Source of the DNA: Magnetococcales bacterium
GTDB lineage: Bacteria; Pseudomonadota; Magnetococcia; Magnetococcales; DC0425bin3
Direction of reading: 5' to 3'
NCBI GenBank assembly: GCA_015229045.1
Contig: JADGCJ010000129.1
Location: 1-9,224, forward strand
DNA: 9,224 nt
The notes under the pieces were generated by a model. The model was given only the letters and a program-made list of their open reading frames with translations, made no database searches and was not told where the DNA came from. Shown in pieces: positions 6,581 through 9,224 of the stretch (the first letter of the stretch is position 1; each line of letters begins with the position of its first letter). The position numbers and the translations under genes are program-made.

Positions 6581-8211
6581 GCCGCATTCCTTGTTTGTTC
6601 TGGTTTCGCCAATCCTTCCATTATCAAGCTTACCTGCCAGAACTCCGCGCTCTCCTGTCTTGTCGAAAAAGACCACCGCAAATTTGCGAATTGTTTTTTT
6701 AAAAAATCGAGAATTTGTTTGAGTTCCACAAGAGATGTCTGATTTGGAGCAATAATTTTGACGATGGCAGATGGCACGATTCCTGAATCCCCTGATGTTC
6801 TTATTATTTTCAACAAATAAACCACATCCTCCAATTTCCCTGTATAACGAGCCATTCGTACATAGCGGTTATGGGAAGAAAAGTTCAGCAAATCGTTGGC
6901 CCCTAGTGGAGACGGACCTGCTGGAGTCATCAGATCCCACAAAGCATCCAGACGGTCATTGAGTGTTCCCCAGGTTGGAGTGGAAACAAAATCTGGTTGC
7001 ACATCGATAAATACTTTTTCCCAGGCTGTGTTATACGCAATAAATTCATATTTTTTTTGATAATTCTCTCTCATGGTTTGATGAGCTTCCTCGTCCCCAC
7101 CGGGTATTGATTCATAATATTCTGGTTCCTCCCTCCCATCCATCAGCAACGTCTTGATTCGCAAATTTTTGACCTTGGTAACGGCTTTTGCCGCCAAGGC
7201 AAGCTGTTCTTCCTTGTCAAAATCCACTACCAATACCAGCCATTCATAAGCGGAGAGATCATGAATTAACCGGTCATGACTATTAATGTGCCATAATTTT
7301 ACCTCTGGTGGCAACGCCTGATTGTTTTCTTTCTGCATGTTTTTAATATTATTATTCATGATCCATAAAGCAACTTGTACCGGCAATACCCGGCCTGCTG
7401 GCCATGGCTTGAACTCACGGGAAATACCTTTGGGTGGTTGGCCTGGTAAAGTATAAATACGTATACTTTCCAAACTCTCGCCGATGGGGGTAATCACGAC
7501 CTCCCGGATCAGGCGTTCTGGCAACTCAATGGGTACCCCGGCGATACGTACAATCCGCCCTTCTCTTTGCAGAGGGCCTGCCAATTTCTGGCTGGCACTC
7601 TCCATATCACCTTGCTGCCATGCCAACAATCCTGCCGCAAATTCTACCAAATCCTGATGTTGAGACAGGCGGTTGGACAATGCCACGGTCTGGCGCAACA
7701 CCCGTACCAGTTCGACAAGATCTTCTTTTAGCAATGATTTTATTTGTGTCGCTATTTTTCCGACAACATCCTGTGGCCTCGTGTACGCAAGGGCAGTCCA
7801 TATCAATCCCTGCTGAAGTCCCTTGTTTCCCAGTGCCGACTGAAATCCCCCTTCCGCATAGGCAATCATGAAATCGGCAAGTTCTTTAAGGCGTTCCCGA
7901 CCCAACCGCCCATGGTCCTCCATGTGTTCCAGCAATACATCCCGTACTGGAGGCGACATCTGATAAAGACCTCCCCCCACCTCCTGGACCAGGGGGGAAA
8001 GCAGGAGATCCCCCACAGTATACCAAGGGATGTTCATTGGGTATCCAGCGATGTCCAGGGCAAAGCGACTATGGATGCGATGAGCAAGATCCACGGTCAA
8101 AGTCAGGGGCAAGGCGGCATGACAAGCGAACAAATGCGCGGCGTTTCCATGGCGATGCACCCACCGGTCCACCAGCAGAATTGCCCTTTCCAAGGAAGCA
8201 TCGGTGATCAT
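6577..8211 (-). CDS. Conflict-system protein: SAV_2336-like post-vWA region plus probable degenerate FtsZ-like domain (544 aa)
   Basis: The ATG at 8211 overlaps the vWA gene's stop as TGATG and has GAGGGA 7 nt upstream; a TTG one codon earlier is less likely. Residues 8-96 (AAHLFACHAALPLTL at 24-38, GDLLLSPLV at 67-75, YQMSPPVRDVLLEHM at 83-97) resemble the winged-helix-like segment that follows the vWA domain in SAV_2336-type proteins of NTP-dependent conflict systems. Residues about 100-215 are helical and could be a helical-repeat linker. Residues about 300-535 look, by pattern, like a diverged FtsZ fold: KLWHINSHDRL (305-315) at the position of FtsZ NTDxxxL, WLVLVVDFD (324-332) where the GGGTGTG loop should be but is absent, and a C-terminal strand-helix-strand unit (IVKIIAPNQTSLVELKQILD, 483-502; then WQVSLIMEGL, 525-534) like the FtsZ C-terminal domain. 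It overlaps the FtsZ-like GTPase gene by 4 nt. The domain calls are from memory of the families and need a profile search; the coding call itself is secure. Confidence 0.88.
   Translation of the reverse strand: MITDASLERAILLVDRWVHRHGNAAHLFACHAALPLTLTVDLAHRIHSRFALDIAGYPMNIPWYTVGDLLLSPLVQEVGGGLYQMSPPVRDVLLEHMEDHGRLGRERLKELADFMIAYAEGGFQSALGNKGLQQGLIWTALAYTRPQDVVGKIATQIKSLLKEDLVELVRVLRQTVALSNRLSQHQDLVEFAAGLLAWQQGDMESASQKLAGPLQREGRIVRIAGVPIELPERLIREVVITPIGESLESIRIYTLPGQPPKGISREFKPWPAGRVLPVQVALWIMNNNIKNMQKENNQALPPEVKLWHINSHDRLIHDLSAYEWLVLVVDFDKEEQLALAAKAVTKVKNLRIKTLLMDGREEPEYYESIPGGDEEAHQTMRENYQKKYEFIAYNTAWEKVFIDVQPDFVSTPTWGTLNDRLDALWDLMTPAGPSPLGANDLLNFSSHNRYVRMARYTGKLEDVVYLLKIIRTSGDSGIVPSAIVKIIAPNQTSLVELKQILDFLKKQFANLRWSFSTRQESAEFWQVSLIMEGLAKPEQTRNAA
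6588..6592 (-). promoter_or_regulatory. Ribosome-binding site of the FtsZ-like gene
   Basis: AAGGA on the minus strand ends 7 nt before the ATG at 6580. Together with the ATGA overlap it favours this start over the upstream ATG at 6676. Confidence 0.7.
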
Positions 8212-9224
8212 CAAACCGTCCCTCGATGTGAAAATCCACGAATCACCGTTTGCAAGCCACGACGAAATCCCTGTCGCTCAAGAAATACCATGGTTACATC
8301 CCGGCAGATCTCTTCGGCACTGTTGAAACGCCACCTTTCAGAAGGTAATGGGTTGATCCAACATACATAACGGGTTGCTGAAGCCAAGCGTTTGAGAAAA
8401 TCCCTGGTGGCCTCGATGCGCCGGGGATTATGACGATTGCGGCCTGCCCCTGCATCACTGAATATCACCACTCTTGCTTTCAATGCGCGTACAAGAGAAA
8501 AAAAAGCATCTTCTGTAATGGCTTCATCATGAAATGGATCGGTGAACAGACGGCCTTCCGGATAATTATTAAAATAATATCTGCCATACTGAAAAAAACC
8601 ACCATGTACACCTGCCGTCTCGGACAAGAGATTACCGGCAAATTCGAAAGGGGCCATGGAGCCCTGATGGTCGGTAAGAAGAAACAAAGAGGCCTGGTTG
8701 ACCATGGAGGGGGCAAGCACCGGTTCAAGAAAAAAGCCGGTACGGGTGACTTGCTCCAATGTAGCCGCCAGATCAGGAATTGTGTATCCCGCCTGGTGGT
8801 CAGGCCGCAGCAGACGAAGACGACGCCAACCCTGCACCAACTCACGACGGGACAAAGGAGTGGCAATCCACTGCCCCGCGCCAAGACCACGATGAAGAAC
8901 TGCTTCAGCCTCTGGATCGGAGGCATCTTTGTTTTCCGGACCGTCCTGCTCTTGGCGGGCAACGATCAGATGACAGCCATGCACTGGAAACGTATCCGTG
9001 GGTTCCGCATGATCCACCTCCGGTATTGGCTGCTGCTCGGAGGGCATACGCACATCCGGTGTGGTGTCGTTCTTTCGGTCGGCTTCTTCTGCCTGATTTC
9101 CATGAGAAACCAACAACGCCTGTCTTGCTGCTTCCTCCCGGCGCTTGAACAACTCATTGAAACGGTCGAACTGGGACTCATCGGTCAGCCATAGAGATTG
9201 CAAGATCTGGCGAAGAGCTTCTTT
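8211..9224 (-). CDS. vWA (CoxE-like) domain protein of the conflict operon, 5'-truncated by window edge
   Basis: The frame is open to the right edge, so the TTG at 9203 is probably not the true start; the seven codons before it continue KEALRQI, and LWLTDESQFDRFNELF (4-19, numbered from 9203) resembles the segment before the vWA domain in CoxE-type proteins. Residues about 35-105 are acidic, polar and low in complexity. PLSRRELVQGWRRLR (116-130) and FFLEPVLAP (157-165) lead into the vWA fold. The metal-site motif is DHQGSM (178-183), where a classical MIDAS has D-x-S-x-S; Gln replaces the first Ser. RVVIFSDAGAGRN (244-256) and VCWINPLP (280-287) are the later strands typical of CoxE-like vWA proteins. 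It ends in TGATG overlapping the next gene. In related systems such proteins partner with a MoxR AAA+ ATPase, so one may lie beyond the right edge (inference). Soluble, with no membrane segment visible. Confidence 0.88.
   Translation of the reverse strand, partial: KEALRQILQSLWLTDESQFDRFNELFKRREEAARQALLVSHGNQAEEADRKNDTTPDVRMPSEQQPIPEVDHAEPTDTFPVHGCHLIVARQEQDGPENKDASDPEAEAVLHRGLGAGQWIATPLSRRELVQGWRRLRLLRPDHQAGYTIPDLAATLEQVTRTGFFLEPVLAPSMVNQASLFLLTDHQGSMAPFEFAGNLLSETAGVHGGFFQYGRYYFNNYPEGRLFTDPFHDEAITEDAFFSLVRALKARVVIFSDAGAGRNRHNPRRIEATRDFLKRLASATRYVCWINPLPSERWRFNSAEEICRDVTMVFLERQGFRRGLQTVIRGFSHRGTV
8219..8224 (-). promoter_or_regulatory. Ribosome-binding site of the SAV_2336-like gene
   Basis: GAGGGA on the minus strand lies 7 nt before the ATG at 8211 and inside the end of the vWA gene. 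It supports that ATG as the start in the TGATG overlap. Confidence 0.7.

Noticed and set aside
6581..6676. Longer start for the FtsZ-like gene at 6676
   Set aside because: It lies inside the C-terminal coding region of the upstream gene; the ATGA overlap with AAGGA at 7 nt is a better start, just before the first FtsZ strand.
8430..9194. 254-aa plus-strand open frame opposite the vWA gene
   Set aside because: Cys/Trp-scattered translation without domain character, antisense to a well-supported vWA coding region.

Overview
The window joins two different kinds of DNA at a tRNA gene. The left 2.2 kb is visibly GC-rich and carries the 3' part of a yej-type (microcin C / oligopeptide) ABC importer operon on the minus strand: yejE (complete permease) overlapped by yejF (ATPase, running off the left edge). 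A tRNA-Lys(CTT) gene with its own terminator lies on the plus strand at 2320-2440. The remaining 6.8 kb is clearly less GC-rich, more A/T-tract-rich, and holds one convergent minus-strand operon that looks like an accessory NTP-dependent conflict/signalling system. The yej genes point to a proteobacterium (Pseudomonadota); I cannot place it more exactly from sequence alone.

The accessory operon reads right to left. (1) A von Willebrand A (CoxE-like) protein enters from the right edge, so its N-terminus is missing. (2) A 544-aa protein starts at a TGATG overlap. Its N-terminal segment resembles the region that follows the vWA domain in SAV_2336-type conflict proteins. Its C-terminal ~240 residues look to me like a degenerate FtsZ/tubulin-type domain. 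(3) An FtsZ-like GTPase domain starts at an ATGA overlap, with an intact glycine-rich GTP loop (GGGTGGG). It runs directly into the first strand and D-x-H metal-binding motif of a calcineurin-like metallophosphoesterase. (4) In the -1 frame the rest of that phosphoesterase follows, then a NACHT NTPase, a helical region and a formylglycine-generating-enzyme-like (C-type-lectin-fold) domain.

The central observation is that ORFs 3 and 4 are one gene interrupted at a run of seven T (minus strand, 5789-5783). Read in the upstream frame, the run forms the slippery heptamer T_TTT_TTT. A single -1 slip there (or one extra T) gives a ~1369-aa protein: FtsZ-like GTPase - metallophosphoesterase - NACHT - FGE-like. 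The downstream ORF has no ribosome-binding site of its own and lacks the phosphoesterase D-x-H motif. Programmed frameshifting, homopolymer phase variation, a natural inactivating indel and a sequencing error are all possible; the sequence shows no strong stimulatory element, so I leave this open.

A reasonable working model, by inference, is that the NACHT module is the signalling switch, the FGE-like and vWA modules provide recognition or scaffolding, the phosphoesterase is the candidate effector, and the FtsZ-like pair provides a GTP-regulated assembly. The system lies just beyond a tRNA-Lys 3' end, where integrative elements often insert, but no integrase or second att copy is visible here.
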